Origin: Candidula unifasciata
Lineage: Eukaryota; Mollusca; Gastropoda; Stylommatophora; Geomitridae
Direction: 5' to 3'
DNA length: 64,000 nt
Assembly (NCBI GenBank): GCA_905116865.2
Contig: CAJHNH020008452.1
Span: forward strand, 306,092 to 370,091
In this document: positions 23,701-38,700 of the stretch, in pieces
Layout: each line of letters starts with the position of its first letter
Numbering within the stretch: position 1 is the first letter of the stretch
Translations under genes and position numbers: made by a program
Notes under the pieces: generated by a model
What the model was told of the DNA's origin: nothing
The model's input: the letters and a program-made list of their open reading frames with translations, nothing else
The model's database searches: none

Positions 23701-26700
23701 TATACTTCCAGTATACATCACAATATACTTCCAGTATACATCACAATATACTTCCAGTATACATCACAATATACTTCCAGTATACTATACTTCAAGTATA
23801 CATCACATTATACTTTCAGTATACTATACTTCCAGTATACATCACATTATACTTCCAGTATACTATACTTCCAGTATACATCACAATATACTTCCAGTAT
23901 ACATCACAATATACTTCCAGTATACTATACTTCCAGTATACATCACATTATACTTCCAGTATACTATACTTCCAGTATACATCACATTATACTTCCAGTA
24001 TACTATACTTCCAGTATACATCACAATATACTTCCAGTATACATCACAATATACTTCCAGTATACATCACAATATACTTCCAGTATACATCACAATATAC
24101 TTCCAGTATACATCACAATATACTTCCAGTATACTATACTTCCAGTATACATCACAATTATACTTCCAGTATACTATACTTCCAGTATACATCACAATAT
24201 ACTTCCAGTATACATCACAATATACTTCCAGTATACTATACTTCCAGTATACATCACATTATACTTCCAGTATACTATACTTCCAGTATACATCACATTA
24301 TACTTCCAGTATACTATACTTCCAGTATACATCACAATATACTTCCAGTATACATCACAATATACTTCCAGTATACATCACAATATACTTCCAGTATACA
24401 TCACAATATACTTCCAGTATACTATACTTCCAGTATACATCACAATATACTTCCAGTATACATCACAATATACTTCCAGTATACATCACAATATACTTCC
24501 AGTATACATCACAATATACTTCCAGTATACTATCACAATATACTTCTCAGTATACATCACCAATATACTTCCAGTATACATCACAAATATACTTTCCAGT
24601 ATACATCACAATATACTTCCAGTATACATCACAATATACTTCCAGTATACATCACAATATACTTCCAGTATACTATATACTTCAGTTATACATCACAATT
24701 ATAACTTTCAGTATATACTTCCAGTATACATCACATATACTTCCAGTATACTATACTTTACCAGTATACATCACAATATACTTCCAGTATAAACATCACA
24801 ATATACTTCCAGTATACTATACTTCCAGTATACATCACATTATACTTCCAGTATACTATACTTCCAGTATACATCACATTATACTTCCAGTATACTATAC
24901 TTCCAGTATACATCACAATATACTTCCAGTATACATCACAATATACTTCCAGTATACTATACATCACAGTATACTTCACATTATACATCCAGTATATATA
25001 CTTCCAGTATACATCACAATATACTTCCAGTATACTATACACAATATACTTCACAATATACTTCCAGTATACATCACAATATACTTCCAGTATACATCAC
25101 AATATACTTCCAGTATACATCACAATATACTTCCAGTATACATCACAATATACTTCCAGTATACATCACAATATACTTCCAGTATACAGATATCAACAAT
25201 ATACTTCCAGTATACATCACAATATACTTCCAGTATACATCCACAATATACTTCCAGTATACATCACCAATATACTTCCAGTATACTATACTCTTCCAGT
25301 ATACATCACAATATAATTCCAGAATATCTATACTTCCAGTATACATCACAATATACTTCCAGTATACTATACCCTCCAGTATACATCACAGTATACTTCA
25401 AGTATCACAAATACTTCCAGTATACATCACAATATACTTCCAGTATACATCACAATATACTTCCAGTATACATCACAATATACTTCCAGTATACATACAA
25501 TATACTTCCAGTATACATCACAATATACTTCCAGTATACTATACTTCCAGTATACATCACAATATACTTCCAGTATACTATACTTCCAGTATACATCACA
25601 ATATACTTTCCAGTATACTATACTTCCAGTATACATCACAATATACTTCCAGTATCACTATACTCCAGTATACATCACAATATACTTCCAGTATACATCA
25701 CAATATACTTCCAGTATACATCACAATATACTTCCAGTATACATCACAATATACTTCCAGTATACATCACAATATACTACTCCAGTATACATCACAATAT
25801 ACTTCCAGTATACATCACAATATACTTCCAGTATACAACACAATATACTTCCAGTATACATCACAATCATACTTCCAGTATACATCACAAATATACTTCC
25901 AGTATACATATACTATATCACAGTATACATCACAATATACTTCCAGTATAATATACCTCCCAGTATACATCACATTATACTTCCAGTATACTATACTTTC
26001 CAGTATACATCACAATATACTTCCAGTATACATCACAATTATACTTCCAGTATACTATACTTCCAGTATACATCACATTATACTTCCAGTATACTATACT
26101 TCCAGTATACATCACCATTATACTTCCAGTATACTATACTTCCAGTATACATCACAATATACTTCCAGTATACATCACAATATACTTCAGTATACATCAC
26201 AATATACGTCCAGTATACATCACAAATATACTTCCAGTATACATCACAATATACTTCCAGATACATCACAATATACTTCCAGTATACATCACAATATACT
26301 TCCTTCCATGCTTCCTATACCTCCAGTATACTTCACAATATTCAGTATACCTATACATCACATATATACAGTAACTATATACTTCCAGTATACTATACTT
26401 CCACCTATACATCACAATATACTTCCAGTATACTATACTTCCAGTATACCTCACAATATACTTCCAGTATACATCACAATATACTTCCAGTATACTATAC
26501 TTCCAGTATACATCACAATATACTTCCAGTATACTCACAATATACTTCCAGTATACATCACAATATACTTCCAGTATACATAACAATATACTTCCAGTAT
26601 ACATCACAATATACTTCCAGTATACATCACAATATACTTCCAGTATACATCACAATATACTTCCAGTATACATCACAATATACTTCCAGTATACATCACA

Positions 26701-29700
26701 ATAGACTTCCAGTATACATCACAATATACTTCCAGTATACTATACTTCCAGTATACATCAAATTATACTTCAGTATACTATACCTCCAGTATACATCACA
26801 TTATACTTCCAGTATACTATACTTCCAGTATACATCACAATATACTTCCAGTATACATCACAATATACTTCCAGTATACTATACTTCCAGTATACATCAC
26901 ATTATACTTCCAGTATACTATACTTCAGTATACATCACATATACTTCCAGTATACTATACTTCCAGTATACATCACAATATACTTCCAGTATACATCACA
27001 ATATACTTCCAGTATACATCCATTCACAATATACTTCCAGTATACATCACAATATACTTCCAGTATACATCACAATATACTTCCAGTATACTAGACTTCC
27101 AGGATACATCACAATATACTTCCAGTTATACATCACAATATAACTTCCAGTATACATCACAATATACTTCCAGTATACACATCACAATATACTTCCAGTA
27201 TACTATACTTCAGTATACATCACAATATACTTCCAGTATACTATACTTCCAGTATACATCACAATATACTTCCAGTATACTATACTTCCAGTATACATCA
27301 CAATATACTTCCAGTATACTATACTTCCAGTATACATCACAATATACTTCTAGTATACTATACTTCCAGTATACATCACAATATACTTCCAGTATACATC
27401 ACAATATACTTCCAGTATACTATACTTCCAGTATACATCACAATATACTTCCAGTATACATCACAATATACTTCCAGTATACATCACAATATACTTCCAG
27501 TATACATCACAATATACTTCCAGTATACATCACAATATACTTCCAGTATACATCACAATATACTTCCAGTATACATCACAATATACTTCCAGTATACATC
27601 ACAATGTGAATATTCTTTAAAAAGTAGCAATCCCAGTGAGAAAACTAGCCAGCTCCACAACACCTACGTCCATGAACTATGCTATGAACACTGCAGCTAG
27701 AAAGTCTTCATGAGTATAAGCTCAAACTGACAATGATACAGTTGCAAGCAAGAATACCTGAAATCATTTAGCTCTTGTAAAAGTAAAAGTAAGTAAAGAT
27801 CCCTTTTCCAAACATTTAGGCAATTTGGGAATAGAGGGCTACACCCATATTTTTTAAGGACAAATTGGCATTTGGTGGATGATGTGGTCAGCATCACGCT
27901 AGCCACCTTTACTTCCCAGGACTGCACCTGGTAACCACTTAAGGTTGGGTCAGCCTGGGAGTCAAGGTCATTTTTAAAAAAAAGTCAGGCTCCGTCTGGC
28001 CACGAAACCACAATCTTCCGATCTGCAGGCGGGCTTCTAGCCGTAAACCCCAGGGCAACTCCCATTTAGTTCTTGACAATTTTATTATGTTTTTTATAAC
28101 TTAATTGTTGCAGTGCCAGTAAATTTTGGATTTTTTGTTTCCTGCAGGATCATCTTAAAAGTCTGCTTATTGGGATAAAGGGATACATATTGGATCAGTC
28201 CATCCAGGCAGTGAAGGAAGCAATAGGTAGTGTAGTGTTAACAGTGGCCTGGTCTTGTGTAATGTCAGTGTCCAGCTGTCCAGACATTCTTCTGTCAACT
28301 TTCTGTTTACCAGACAACCTACAAGAGAGTGACAGTTTGATATATTTATATAATAGGTACTTTCTGTTTAACAGACAACCTACAAGAGAGTGTCAGTTTG
28401 ATATATTTATATAATAGGTACTTTCTGTTTAACAGACAACCTACAAGAGAGTGTCAGTTTGACATATTTATATAATAGGTTAACTTTTCTGTTTAAACAG
28501 ACAACCTACAAGAGAAGTGTCAGTTTTGATATATTTATATATAATAGATACTTTCTATTTAACAGACAACCTACAAGAGAGTGACAGTTTGATATATTTA
28601 TATAATATGTACTTTCTGTTTAACAGACAACCTGTGAGAGAATGTTCAGTTTGACAGATTTGTGTAATAGTTAACTTTCTAGTTTGAGAAGCCTGCGAAA
28701 GAGTGTCCAGTCTGACAGATTTGATACAATATGTAACTTTCTGTTTTACAGACAACCTGCGAGAGAGTGTCCAGTCTGACAGATTGATATAATACGTAAC
28801 TTTCTGTTTTACAGACAACCTGCGAGAGGGTGTCCAGTCTGACAGATTGATATAATACGTAACTTTCTGTTTTACAGACAACCTGCGAGAGAGTGTCCAG
28901 TTTGATGCTACAGCTCTCATGGAGATACAGCTGGCTTTGTATGTCTTTCATAATGCAGTAAGTTTGTTTCTTGTCACATATCTGAACAACCCTGAGACTG
29001 ACACCTGTCACATATCTGAACAACCCTGAGACTGACACCTGTTGCATATCTGAACAACCCTGAGACTGAAACCTGTCACATATCTGAAGCCTGAGACTGA
29101 CACCTGTCACATATCTGAACAACCCTGAGACTGACACCTGTCATATATCTGAAGCCTGAGACTGACACCTGTCACATATCTGAACAACCCTGAGACTGAC
29201 ACCTGTCACATATCAGACCAACCCTGAGACTGACACCTGTCACATATCTGAACAACCCTGAGACTGACACCTGTCATATATCTGGAGCCTGAGACTGACA
29301 CCTGTCACATATCTGAACAACCCTGAGACTGACACCTGTCACATATCAGAACAACCCTGAGACTGACACCTGTCACATATCTGAACAACCCTAAGACTGA
29401 CACCTGTCACATATCTGAAGCCTGAGACTGACACCTGTCACATTTTTGAAGCCTAAGAATGACACCTGTCACATATTTGAACCCTGAGAATGACACCTGT
29501 CAAATATCTAAAGTCTGAGAATGACACCTGTCACATATCTGAAACCTGAGACTGACACCTGTCACATATCTGAAACCTGGGACTGACACCTGTTGCATAT
29601 CTGAAACATGAGACTGACATCTGTCACATGTTTGAAGCAGGAGACTGACACCTGTCACATATCTGAAACCTGAGACTGACATCTGTCACATATCTGAAGC

Positions 29701-32700
29701 CTGAGACTGACACCTGTTGCATATCTGAACCTTGAGACTGACATTTGTCACATATCTGAAGCCTGAGACTGACACCTGTCACATATCTAAAACCTGAGAC
29801 TGACACCTGTTGCATATCTGAACCCTGAGACTGACATCTGTCACATATCTGAAGTCTGAGACTGACACCTGTCACATATCTTAAACCTGAGACTGACGCC
29901 TGTCACATATCTAAAACCTGATACTAACTGACACCTGTCACATATCTGAAACCTTAGACTGACACCTATCACATATTTGAAACCTGAGACTGACACCTGT
30001 TGCATATCTGAAACATGAGACTGACATCTGTCACATGTTTGAAGCAGGAGACTGACACCTGTCACATATCTGAAACCTGAGACTGACATCTGTCACATAT
30101 CTGAAGCCGGAGACTGACACCTGTTGCATATCTGATCCCTGAGACTGACATCTGTCACATATCTGAAGCCTGAGACTGACACCTGTCACATATCTAAAAC
30201 CTGAGACTGACACCTGTTGCATATCTGAACCCTGAGTCTGACATCTGTCACATATCTGAAGTCTGAGACTGACACCTGTCACATATCTAAAACCTGAGAA
30301 TGACACCTGTCACATAGTCTAAAACCTGATACTAACTGACACCTGTCAATTATCTAAAACCTGAGACATTCTGTTAAATGTCAGGATCTTGCATGAGACA
30401 GATTTTCAGACTGATATCGAAAACATGTGAACAGTGGTTCTCACATTGTGCTAAAAAACTCCACAGGTCAGCATCAGTCTGAAGGAGCACAGCATCAAAC
30501 CACACTGGATGTTTGCCTTAGACAACCTTCTCAGAGGTGCCGTCCAGGTGGCCATCACCATACTTTCTCCAGGTAACTTGACTGAGAGTCCCAGACAGAT
30601 GTTATTTTAACTCATTATTTCATAAGAAGTTGTTAATTTAACAGATACCCCGTGTGGGTTCAGAGGCTCCATTGTGGGAAAAACCAGCATAGACCCACTG
30701 CCTGCCCAAACGTGTAAGGAATCGACTAATTGGAAGCCTTTTTTTTTTAAAGTCTGAGTACATTGCCTGAGAGGCAAGGAAATAACAGTCTGCATGCAAA
30801 TGAGTCAGACCTCTGAAACAGATGTGCACACAACACTCCGGTTTTGGAACCAGACTTGAATCCAGAAGTGGACAGACAACCAGAACTTTCTGCCGAAGTT
30901 TACAGCCGGTGAACTTGAAGAACAAACAGATGTTTGGGTCTGATGGAATGAAATAATAATACAATGAAGCAGAAAGTTTAAACTGATGCATGATTTACTA
31001 TAACAACTGGATAGGGATCAGAAATGTATATAATAGAAATAGAAATCAACAAACACATGATTTGCGGCTTGGTACTGAATGAGTGAAGTAAAAGTAAAAA
31101 GTAAAGTAAAATAATAATTAAAAGTAAAGCAGTTAATAAGTAAAGTAAAATAATAAGTAAAAGGGAAGCAGTAAGTCAAAGTAAAGTAATAAGTAAATGT
31201 GAAGTAGTAAGTAAAAGTAAGAAAATACATAAACCTAAAGTAGTGAGTAAAAGTAAAATAATAAGTAAAAATGAGGTAATAAGAAAATAATAAGTAAAAG
31301 TAAAGTAGTAAGTAAAGGTAAATAAGTGAAAGCAAATTAGTAGTAGTAAGTAAAAGTAAAGTAATAAGTAAAAGTGAAGTAGTAAGTTAAAGTGAAGTAG
31401 TTAAGTAAAGGTAATAAGTAAAGGTAAAGTAATAAGTGAAAGTAAAGTAATAAATAAAAGTAAGAAGTAAGTAAAAGTTGAGTAAGAAGTAAAGAAAAAT
31501 ACCCTTTTCACCATTGGTGTATCAGGTAGCTCATCAGGCATATTATTCTAGGCTGTTTTTGTTTTTATAGACTACTCGGTACTTGATGCATATTATGGTC
31601 AGAGTGATAGCAGCCACCTTTTCTTTCCATATCCTGGTGCCAGTTTTTAGCTGGATTGACCTGGCTGCCGTGGTCAGTTTATTAACTCTCTCTCAGTCCC
31701 AGTGGGGTTTAGCCTCAGAGGCCCAGGCGATTGTTAAGAAAGACATACGGCTTATCTTGATTTCATTGAGCTTCTAGGTAGCAGTTATACCCTTTGTCGT
31801 TACTTTTCAATTAGGCTTTTTATTCAAAAAATATTCATGTTACCTATGTTGTTGTTTAAGTGTAACTAAATGCATAGCAAACACCAAAACATATCACTTA
31901 TCCCTAAAATTAGGATAGAGCTATACAAAACAAGTTTAGCGTACTCCACAGCTCAATTGTGGAACCATCTTCCACAACAAATCAGAAATACCACTAGTCT
32001 CAAAACATACAGTTGGAAACTTTTTGAATATTATCTGGACACAGTTTACATGTCCCCATAAAAGATACAAGTATTTTATAAATGGCGCATATTTTCCCCT
32101 AGGTTTTTTACAATTACTAGGGTTTACAGTCGTTACAAATGTGCACATTCCAGTGATTGTATATAATATTTAGCTGCTGTTAATAATGTTTACTATTACT
32201 AAATGTATGAATGAAATGACTTATGAAAGGAGGGAGACTAGAAGGGCAGAAAGTTAGACAGGCCTGGCTGCCAAATTCGTAACCCTTTGAAACTAAAGTT
32301 TCATATTTTTTTGGTTTATTCATTCCTAAGCCTTAGCAGTGAACACTTTTTAGTGAATGATTACATCTTTCTCTACTTTGTAGAACTGGGTGCCAACCTG
32401 GCAGGAGAGGGTAAATGTGATGATGAAGCTGTTACATCTGGCGTGTCGTCTGCCAACTCTGTGAGAGCACAGACCTACCGCAAGCAGGCTTGTAATGAGT
32501 TGGAGGCACAAGTCTCGCAGATGCAGGAAGAAAATATCAGGTGAGGTTGTTTCCTGACTTTTTTTTTAAATGTTGTCAAGGATTGCAAGCTGATAAATGC
32601 GCTGTTTGTACCAACTTTATGCTATCAATACCAGGCATGAATAATCCTAGCATAATAAAAAGAAAATTCACAACATGTGAGATGAGTTATCTTAGAAATG

Positions 32701-35700
32701 CAATGTGGGAAAAGTAAGATGACACAGAGTCACCAATAAAGAACTAAAACAATGGTAGGCGCGGCACCAGTAAATGATTTTTTAAAACAGGAAAGGATCA
32801 AATGGTTTGGTTGTCTGGTCAGAATGGAACAAAATCAGCCAGCAGTTGAGTGTACTACCTGAGAAAAGCAGGCTACAAGGCAAGAGGCCGACCAAGAAAG
32901 TATGAATGGAGGAAGTAAATGAGACATTCCAGAAATGTAGTATGACATTAACACAAGCTGCACAGTTAGTAACAGACGGTAAACTACATCTGACACTTCT
33001 CTGCGACGCTTTACGGCAGAGTCTTAGAGCTAAGGTAGACCAAGAACAAGATGGAAGGATAACAGTAGAGAATCTTTAAAACAGCATGACATGCCTGTTG
33101 TTGCGATGGCTAGAAGAGCAAGAAGTAGAAACTTATATCTCGCTCAGCACAAGAAGTGGTAAAAGAGTAAGTGGGAAGTGAAGAAGAAGAAGATGGAACT
33201 GATCAAAGAGTAGTTGCAACATAAAATTGCCTGGTAAAAGCACAAAAAGCCAACAGATGCCGGGGTTGTTTGTGAAGTACTTTAAAGGATATGCAACTGA
33301 CCAAAAGGCAAAATAATATAATTGTAAAATGATTGTTACTAGAATTATTGGGATAAAAACTTGTAAAACACAAGTAAAATTGGTCGGGGAGGGGGAAATT
33401 AAATAATGGTTCATGTAATAATTTATTTGTTTCTATGCAGGTTGTTACAAGAATTATTAGAAGCACAGAGACAATACAAGAGCTTACTGCAGCAAACATT
33501 ACAGGAGAAGAAAATGTCTATACTACAGCTAAGGTATGTTTTCACCTCAAACAGAATCCCCTCCTGAAGGCTGTTCTAGTTTGGCCTTATTAAATGTCAT
33601 TGTGACCTGGAGAGGACCGTGATGCCTGATACAATTTCAGAAAATAAGCAGAGGCAGACCTGCAAATATGGATACAAGACATTGAAGATGCGTTGGCTGT
33701 GAAAGCACATAAGGCTGGGGAATTGGCTAGAGAAAGAGAGACTTTCAGGTGTGCTGTGGTAGGAAGCAACATTCTGTAAATGACCTGCTGATTGATGATT
33801 GATGATGAATATGTTTCCTCTTCTGTACTCCTGTCCCCTGTGTCAGTTTCTGTAGTTAAATCAGTAGTTAACATCAGCTTCATGATATTCCTCTAAAGTT
33901 CTTGATGAAATAAATTGTAATTAGGTAAACTAAGGACTGTCTTTTTAACTATTGGCACATCAGGTATTATGGTTTAGAATAGTATTTCTGTGGGGTACGT
34001 GGCTAAGGCGTTGCGAGTCCGACTCGTAAGCCAGCATACCGCGATCGAAACCCACTGCAGGCTGCGTGGATTTTTGTCGTGGTATGGGGACGTCGCAGGT
34101 CGACCCAGCCTAAAAAGGGTACCAGGATGGGTTGTCCTGGGAAAGTAAAGACAGCCGGAGTAATGCTGACCACATTACCCACAGAGTGCTGATGGTCTGT
34201 AAAAATATGGGACGCTCTGCCCATATGCCCGATGCGCCGAAAGGCGTGAAAAGGGAACCTTACTTTACTTTTATAGTATTTCTGTAGACCAGTTTTGATA
34301 AAGCAGATATCTAAGCCTCAACTCTTCTAAAAGAAGCGGCTCACAAACGGGACTAGTTGTCAATCAAGATAGAACAGAATACATGATAATAACAAGACAG
34401 GGAAAGGATTACCTTGATGTAGCCTTTTGTCCTGTACAAATGTTTTTAAAAAAAACCGCCATAAAAACAAAGTGCTTTATCTCACAAAAGGGAACTGCCA
34501 TTGTGTATTGGCTAGGCACTCGCCTGTGGATCTGAAAGTCATAAGTTCAGATCCTGATTTAGCTGGACTTTTTTCAGACATGACCTTGACTCCCAGGTCC
34601 ACCAAGCCTTACATGGGTACCAGGTAAAGTCCTGGGAAATAAAGGCAAAGGCATGATGTTTATCACATCACCCACCGAATGCCGATTATTCTATAACATA
34701 TTGTCTAGCCGCGTATGCCCAGAATGCATGATGGTGGAAAAAAGAAAAGGGATCCTTATCTCACAAAGACGTCAAAGAATAGAACTCACAGGTATGCTGT
34801 TACAGAAACTTCTTCTTCTTCTTCTTCTGCGTTCATCCTAAGACAAAAAAGAATAGAACTCACAGGTATGCTGTTATAGAATCTTCTTCTTCTTCTGCGC
34901 TCACCCAAAGACATCAAAGAATAGAACTCACAGGTATGCTGTTATAGAATCTTTTTCTTCTGCATTCTTCCAAAGATATAGAAGAATAGAACTCACAGGA
35001 ATGCTGTTATAGAATCTTCTTCTTCTTCTTCTTCTGCATTCATCCTAAGACAAAAAAGAATAGAACTCACAGGTATGCTGTTATAGAATCTTCTTCTTCT
35101 TCTGCGTTCATCCTAAGACAAAAAAGAATAAAAATCACAGGTATGCTGTTATAGAATCTTCTTCTTCTTCTTCTTCTGCATTCATCCTAAGACAAAAAAG
35201 AATAGAACTCACAGGAATGCTGTTACAGAATCTTCTTCTTCTTCTTCTTCTGCATTCATCCTAAGACAAAAAAGAATAGAAATCACAGGTATGTTGTTAT
35301 AGAATCTTCTTCTTCTTCTTCTTCTGCATTCATCCTAAGACAAAAAAGAATAGAACTCACAGGAATGCTGTTATAGAATCTTCTTCTTCTGGCTTCATCC
35401 TAAGACAAAAAAGAATAGAACTCACAGGTATGCTGTTATAGAATCTTCTTCTTCTTCTTCTTCTTCTTCTTTTGCGTTGATCCAAAGACATAAAAGAATA
35501 GAACTCACAGGTATGCTGTTATAGAATCTTCTTCTTCTTCTTCTGCGTTGATCCAAAGACTCTTCTTCTTAACATTTACTTGCTGTAATCTCTGGTGGAA
35601 AGTTCTGGTTGTTCATCCATTTCTGGTCTTTGATCTTGTTCCGGACCTTGAGTTTTACATGCATATCCATTTTTATAGATCTGGCTTGTTTGTGGGCACA

Positions 35701-38700
35701 CAGTTGGTTTCTTGCCTCTCAGGCAGATGCATTGTAACTTTGAAGGAAACACCTCTAATTAGTCAACTTGTAATTATTCACTTCCTTTGATGTGGTTGTA
35801 GAGGAGCAGTTGGTCTGTTAATTTTTTTCTCCAAAATGGGGCCTCGGAACGCACACGGGGAGGCATTGCCAGTCATAGTATGGGATGAAGTAGTAAGTCT
35901 CATACCAACCTTCCTTAGTTGCCTATTATGACATGCTTAGTGTTACTATTCTGAGCTTCCCTTTATAGACCTTGGTTAACAAGCAGGTAGTGCGTACTGT
36001 GCAAATAGTAAAGTCAATTGATATAGCAAATAGCAACAAAGGGCTTTTGGTGATCAGAAGCCACTCCTTTCCTCTAAAAGACACAGCATAAGAGGAGTCA
36101 GACATTTGACAGAATATAAAGTTGTACCAAAAGACTTAACTACTACATCCACATTTATATCCTCTGCCGCCGTGTGTATGTGTGTACTCAATTTACATCT
36201 ACATGTCCACCTTTTTATCTGTTAAACATATCACATGCAGGCCTGCATGATTTGTGGTGTTAGTTTTCTGTGTAAATGAGCCCTTGTTAACTCATAAGAC
36301 ATGTTGTGTATATGCTAGCCTCATATTATTTTCTTTAATGAGTTTTCTGTTAGAAGAAGGGTTAAATGGTTTCCAGTCAATCAGGTGGTGAGGAAGAGAT
36401 GCTGGAGCTGGGTGAGACACACTTTGAGAGATCCTGTAAACAAATATAACTGGTGTATGCTGACACTGAACCCTATAGGGCCATAGAGACAGAAGGAGTT
36501 TAGAGGGATCCAGGCAGAGTAGAGTTGGAGACGTGAGGGGTTGGGGAGGCATGAGAAAGGCCGCACTTGGTAGCAAAAGATAGGAGACTTGGTTGAAGGT
36601 GCATTCTTCATTGGTGGAACGAACAAGTGATCAAACTTTACTTTCAAAGGGTCACAAATTTGGTACACTGATCTGTTAAACTCCCATTGTGTTTTTATCA
36701 ACATAGCATATTATGTTCATATAATTAAAATATGCCTATAAGGTAAAAATGCAAAGTCATGGATGACAAATGTGTACATTCAAATCTGTTTACATGCATT
36801 TATACCCACACACTGATACTGACACACACATGTACATATACACTGATTCATACAGAACCACTCATACATACACATACTCACTGGATAAAGAAGATGTAGT
36901 AAATTTTAAACAAGAGGGGAAACTGAAACTTTCTAACTGTGGCTGTGTATTTTCAGAGTCATTCTCACAGGGGAGGCAGGTCATGACAGTTCTAGGGAGG
37001 TCTCTCCAGCATATGAAGGTGAGCCAAAGAATGATCAAACTTTATTTTGAAGAGTCACAGATTTTGATGCAGTAGGCCTCTTCTTGCATTCAGTCCCTTA
37101 TGGCACATCTTTCACATAATAATTGTGTATTTATTACAGTGTGTCTTGTGCAGTCACCACAGCAATACAAATGCTTAGTGTGTATACACACACATCCACA
37201 TCACACCATATGTATAGAGACACACACACCATACACACACACACCATACACACACACACCAACCATACACACACCATACACATACACCATATGTACACAC
37301 ATACACACACACCATATGTATACACACACACACACACACACACACACAGTGAGTCTTTCTAATCTCATTCACGATCGCCATGGGCTGTGATTCCTGTGGC
37401 TCCCCATAGCGCAGTCTTACACTATCATTTGGAAAGGAAAGGTGCCAACATAATATATGTACGTATATATATATATTTATATATATATATATATATAAAG
37501 ACACATGCATGAACTTACACACATGGTAAGATAAAAACATATAGCTTGATTAACTCATTCAGGACCAATGAACTCACCGTAATGATCGCTCTATAAAAAA
37601 TATCCTTAATTTTTCATGCATAATTCTTGTTTAAAATAAAGTAGTAAAATAAAGCTGCACATGCTTCCTACATCTCCAGTCTCAAAGACCCTCTGCCTAC
37701 AGAACAAAAGTGGTCAATACAGACAGTGGTTTGTAGTTTTTGGATGGGGGTTCAGGAAGATGGGGCAGTTATAATGAAGGACTTTTTTTTATGCCAGTGA
37801 TGCAGAGAAGAGGAGAAGGATGTAGAACAAACGAACGAACGAACAAACTTTATTTTTAAAGGGTTAAGAATTGGGCACACAGGCCCGTCTAACATTCTGC
37901 CCTTCGAGGTCTCCCTCCATTCTTACATCATTTCATTCACACATCAACTAATATTAAAAGTTAGCAATAGCATCAAAATAATCAATACAAGCACTGGAAT
38001 GTGCACATTTCTAACTACAGTAAAACATAGTAGTTGTAACAAATCTAAGGAAAAATGGGCGCTATTTATCACATATGTTTTATCTTCTATTGGGGCATAT
38101 AATCGGTAGCAAGAGGTTGACCAAGAACAAGATAGGAAGATAACATCAGAGAAACTCAGCAGCACCACGATATGGTCAAAGCAACCAGAAGAGCACGCAG
38201 CAGGACCCTGTCTCCGTCGGCACCTGAAGCGCTAAAAGAGGATGTAAAGAAGAAGATGCATCAGGCATATGATGCTAGACTCTTATAGACTAATTGGCAC
38301 TCAGTGGGTGATGTGGTCACTGTCACGCCGGCTACCTTTACTTCCCAGGACAATGGTACCTATTTTAGGCTGTTTTGACGTATCCATCCATTTATTCATT
38401 AAAAACAAAACAAAGAATTGACCACGTTCAACCTTCTGTGAGCAGTATCGGTTATAATTGTGGTCCATTTTATTTGTGCCAATTACAGTGATATGTTAAC
38501 AAAACTAGAGTAAAGTAAAGCAGTTAATTTTTTCTTCATTAGTACAAGTAATTTATTTCCTTATTTTAAAAAATGATTTGGCGTAAAAAACGTGAGGGGG
38601 AAAAAAAGAGGCAATGAATATTACCATATTTGCATATCATCTAACCACTTTCAGAACCAGCACAATCAAACAGAGGCAGCAATAACAAGGAGACAACTGA

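Noticed and set aside
23518..24792. 424-codon open frame (repeating [15 protein letters not shown])
   Set aside because: It is produced by the stop-free 23-bp unit in an ASK intron. It loses frame wherever the array has indels and begins in ordinary intron sequence.
31018..31335. membrane-protein-like frame on the minus strand (Tyr/Phe/Leu rich)
   Set aside because: It derives from the (agtaaa)n simple repeat; the apparent hydrophobicity is a composition effect.
37100..37390. His/Thr-rich small protein
   Set aside because: It derives from a (CA)n microsatellite.
38655..38680. alternative ASK acceptors at 38674 or 38680 to avoid a separate linker exon
   Set aside because: Both lack a pyrimidine tract directly upstream, and the exon at 36957-37018 restores the frame with good splice sites.
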